DNA from: HGM05232 sp036661515
GTDB lineage: Bacteria; Bacteroidota; Bacteroidia; Bacteroidales; Muribaculaceae
Assembly: GCA_036661515.1 (NCBI GenBank)
Contig: JAVWYO010000042.1
Span: forward strand, 1 to 16,688
Length of the DNA: 16,688 nucleotides
Reading direction: 5' to 3'
Notes under the pieces: generated by a model
What the model was told of the DNA's origin: nothing
Database searches by the model: none
What the model saw: only the letters and a program-made list of their open reading frames with translations
Translations under genes and position numbers: made by a program
Shown: piece by piece, positions 14,380 through 16,688 of the stretch
Position numbering within the stretch: the stretch's first letter is position 1
Layout: each line of letters begins with the position of its first letter

Positions 14380-16422
14380 TTATTTAACTTGCGAACCTGG
14401 TGTAACTGCGCCCTGTGGACCTATCACAATAAGTCGCCCGTCGGCATCTTCGGCACTAAGTATCATTCCCTGCGACTCTATCCCTTTCAACTTACGTGGC
14501 GCAAGATTGGCAATAAAGCATATATCTTTGCCTACGAGGTCTTCTGGTTTGTAATATTTTGCTATGCCCGACACTATCGTACGACCATCAATACCATCAT
14601 CAATGCGAAATTGTAGTAGTTTATCGGCTTTAGGAACTTTAGTACATTCCAAGACTTTCCCTACACGTATATCACACTTCATAAAATCATCAAATGGTAC
14701 ATTTTCGGCGATGGGCGCTGCCTTAAAATTCTTTATCTGATTTTCTTCTTTAGTACGTTGTAATTTTGCAATTTGAGCTTCAACAACCTCATCTTCAATC
14801 TTTTCAAAGAGTAGCTCGGGTTCATTAATTTTAGCGCCAGCTTCAAGTAAATCTATTGCGCCAAGGCGTTCCCACTCACAGAAGTATGGCATATTCAACA
14901 ACTTACGCAACTTTGCCGACATAAATGGAAGAAATGGCTCAAATGCTATCGCAAGATTTGCCGTAATCTGCATCGCGAAATTCATTATAGTATTCACACG
15001 TGCCATATCGGTCTTAGCTACTTTCCAAGGCTCTGTATCAGCAAGATATTTATTACCAATGCGTGCAAGGTTCATTGCGTCTTTTAATGCTTCACGGAAG
15101 TGGAAGTTTTCAAGATTATTTTCAAGCGTTTCTTTCATGCCTTTAAACTCGGCAAGTGTCTGACGGTCATAATCATTAAATTCTCCAGCAACAGGAATCA
15201 CCCCATCATAATATTTATGTGTCAACACAAGGGCACGATTTACAAAATTACCAAGAATAGCCACAAGCTCATTATTATTACGTGCTTGAAAATCATGCCA
15301 TGTAAAGTCATTATCTTTTGTCTCTGGAGCATTTGCTGTTAGCACATATCTAAGCACATCTTGTTTGCCCGGAAACTCCTCAAGATATTCATGTAACCAC
15401 ACAGCCCAATTCCTCGAAGTAGAAATCTTATCCCCTTCAAGATTAAGAAATTCATTAGCTGGCACATTCTCAGGCAATTGATAACTGCCATCGGCCATTA
15501 ACATTGCTGGAAACACTATGCAATGAAACACAATGTTATCTTTTCCTATGAAATTGATTATTCGTGAATCTTTCTTTTTCCAATAATCTTCCCAACTATC
15601 AGGAAGTATCTCTTTTGTATTTGAAATATAGCCTATGGGCGCATCAAACCACACATAAAGCACTTTGCCATCGGCACCTGCAATTGGAACAGGAACGCCC
15701 CAGCTAAGGTCACGACTCACTGCTCGTGGCTGCAATCCCATGTCTAACCACGACTTGCATTGCCCATATACGTTTGGCTTCCACTCCTTATGCTCTTCAA
15801 GAATCCATTGACGTAGTTTTGGCTCCCATTTATCAAGAGGCAAATACCAGTGCTTAGTTTCACGAAGTACTGGGCTATTACCTGTGATTGCCGAATGTGG
15901 ATTAATCAAGTCAGTAGCATTTAGCGACGTTCCGCAAGCCTCACATTGGTCGCCATAAGCTCGTTCATTTTTGCAATGTGGGCAAGTCCCCACAATATAT
16001 CGGTCGGCAAGAAATTGATTAGCATCTTCATCATAATATTGCATCGACGTTTTTTCAATAAACTCTCCTTTCTCATATAGGTTGCTGAAAAAATCGCTCG
16101 CAGTCTTGCTATGAATATCAGAAGTAGTACGAGAATATACATCAAATGATATACCAAGTTCCTCAAACGATTTCTTGATAATTGCATGATAACGATCTAC
16201 AATATCCTGAGGAGTAACACCCTCCGCCTTTGCTTTTATAGTAATTGGCACCCCATGCTCATCGCTTCCGCCAATCATTATCACATCTTCACCTTTTAAA
16301 CGTAAATAGCGCGTGTAGATATCCGCTGGGACATATACACCTGCAAGATGTCCTATATGAACAGGACCATTAGCATATGGTAATGCTGTGGTTACGAGAG
16401 TGCGTGCAAATTTCTTTTCCAT
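14380..16422 (-). CDS. metG: methionyl-tRNA synthetase with fused C-terminal tRNA-binding domain
   Basis: A 680-residue class I aminoacyl-tRNA synthetase that charges tRNA-Met. HIGH is at 22-25 (PVHIGHLAG), and the KMSKS-loop counterpart is KISTS at 332-336. The zinc knuckle has CPHC (147-150) and CEAC (160-163), and the anticodon-binding helical domain spans about 385-545. Residues ~577-680 are an EMAPII/Trbp111-like OB-fold (DIRVGKVLECTKVPKADKLL), the dimerising tRNA-binding appendix of long MetG proteins. The frame extends 16 codons upstream to a TTG at 16470, but the likely -7 box lies in that extension, so ATG 16422 is used. A single-gene unit: 132 bp separate it from the DUF389 gene, and it is divergent from whatever lies to the right of the window. 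Confidence 0.97.
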   Translation of the reverse strand: MEKKFARTLVTTALPYANGPVHIGHLAGVYVPADIYTRYLRLKGEDVIMIGGSDEHGVPITIKAKAEGVTPQDIVDRYHAIIKKSFEELGISFDVYSRTTSDIHSKTASDFFSNLYEKGEFIEKTSMQYYDEDANQFLADRYIVGTCPHCKNERAYGDQCEACGTSLNATDLINPHSAITGNSPVLRETKHWYLPLDKWEPKLRQWILEEHKEWKPNVYGQCKSWLDMGLQPRAVSRDLSWGVPVPIAGADGKVLYVWFDAPIGYISNTKEILPDSWEDYWKKKDSRIINFIGKDNIVFHCIVFPAMLMADGSYQLPENVPANEFLNLEGDKISTSRNWAVWLHEYLEEFPGKQDVLRYVLTANAPETKDNDFTWHDFQARNNNELVAILGNFVNRALVLTHKYYDGVIPVAGEFNDYDRQTLAEFKGMKETLENNLENFHFREALKDAMNLARIGNKYLADTEPWKVAKTDMARVNTIMNFAMQITANLAIAFEPFLPFMSAKLRKLLNMPYFCEWERLGAIDLLEAGAKINEPELLFEKIEDEVVEAQIAKLQRTKEENQIKNFKAAPIAENVPFDDFMKCDIRVGKVLECTKVPKADKLLQFRIDDGIDGRTIVSGIAKYYKPEDLVGKDICFIANLAPRKLKGIESQGMILSAEDADGRLIVIGPQGAVTPGSQVK

Positions 16423-16446
16423 TTTTTCGACTTCTAAATTATACTG

Positions 16447-16454
16447 CGAAGATA
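16447..16454 (-). promoter_or_regulatory. variant -7 box of metG
   Basis: On the minus strand TATCTTCG, one base off TAnnTTTG and identical to the octamer before the HTH/S24 repressor gene. It ends 24 bp before the metG ATG. No -33 TTTG is found at 19-21 bp. Confidence 0.4.
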
Positions 16455-16523
16455 ATACAAATGCCGCCAAAATGAAAATTTAATTGTCACCAACCCACCT
16501 AAATACCAATAAATCAAAACCAA

Positions 16524-16588
16524 GAACGTCGAAGACGTTCCACTCCACCCACGCCCATCTCACAACTCATGACTCAAAACTCACAACT
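16524..16588. repeat. palindromic repeat unit, copy 2
   Basis: GAACGTCGAAGACGTTCC (16524-16541), a perfect 7-bp hairpin, is identical to 215-232. It is followed by CTCACAACT (16559-16567) repeated 21 bp later (16580-16588), the second inside CAAAACTCACAACT (16575-16588), identical to 194-207. The two shared blocks are in the same orientation in both copies but in swapped order, and the second hairpin of copy 1 is absent here. Confidence 0.6.
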
Positions 16589-16635
16589 ACCCATTACGCA
16601 CCTTTTTTTCGCAAAAATCCGCCACCAAGCGTCGC

Positions 16636-16643
16636 TATCTTTG
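16636..16643 (+). promoter_or_regulatory. -7 box of a rightward gene outside the window
   Basis: A perfect TATCTTTG on the plus strand, divergent from metG, with a 45-bp tail that has no start codon before the window ends. No TTTG stands at the -33 position. It is flanked by ACGCACC (16596-16602) and GGTGCGT (16677-16683), a perfect 7-bp inverted repeat with poly-T/poly-A on the inner side. Confidence 0.45.
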
Positions 16644-16688
16644 TAACGTCCACCAAGTCAGTTAAATACAAAAAAGGGTGCGTACACT

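Noticed and set aside
16423..16470. 16-codon N-terminal extension of MetG from TTG 16470
   Set aside because: It contains the -7 box; MetG begins a few residues before the catalytic fold, as at ATG 16422.
1..16688. CRISPR array, tRNA or rRNA genes, complete insertion sequence
   Set aside because: No regularly spaced direct repeats, no tRNA-like cloverleaf sequence, and no transposase frame were found on either strand by reading.

Overview
The window looks like chromosomal DNA from an AT-rich member of the Bacteroidales (phylum Bacteroidota). Three things point there. Perfect or near-perfect copies of the Bacteroidota promoter -7 box TAnnTTTG lie in front of most transcription units, two of them with a -33 TTTG/ATTG at 19-20 bp. 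A surface leucine-rich-repeat protein ends in a type IX secretion C-terminal domain. RuvB, MetG (with fused tRNA-binding domain), TrmB and Mrp all have Bacteroidales-type sequences. I cannot fix the family; Muribaculaceae, Prevotellaceae or Porphyromonadaceae would all fit.

Layout. Bases 1-858 hold no confident gene: a leftward promoter at the very edge, a palindromic repeat unit, a 13-bp perfect hairpin and one doubtful small ORF. The plus strand then carries an M16 zinc peptidase (859-2082), an HTH/S24 LexA-type repressor (2194-2871), and a tightly spaced four-gene unit: BspA-like LRR surface protein, trmB, mrp, secreted esterase (2927-7244). Next come ruvB (7331-8356) and a Wzx/MATE-type flippase (8400-9887). 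The flippase converges, with only 3 bp between stop codons, on a minus-strand four-gene unit read in the order DUF389 membrane protein, GT4 glycosyltransferase, radical SAM protein, S66 LD-carboxypeptidase (14247 down to 9891). Upstream of it lies minus-strand metG (16422-14380). The last ~220 bp hold a second copy of the palindromic repeat and a rightward promoter leading out of the window.

Functionally this is mostly core chromosome: translation (metG, trmB), Fe-S cluster handling (mrp), DNA repair (ruvB), and cell-envelope work (flippase, glycosyltransferase, LD-carboxypeptidase, DUF389 protein, LRR surface protein, secreted esterase). I see no CRISPR array, no defence island, no complete IS or prophage, and no RNA gene. 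The points most worth checking are regulatory: a perfect 10-bp-arm palindrome lying exactly over the ruvB -7 box in a window that also encodes a LexA-like repressor with an apparently intact self-cleavage site, and a palindromic repeat family present at both ends of the window.
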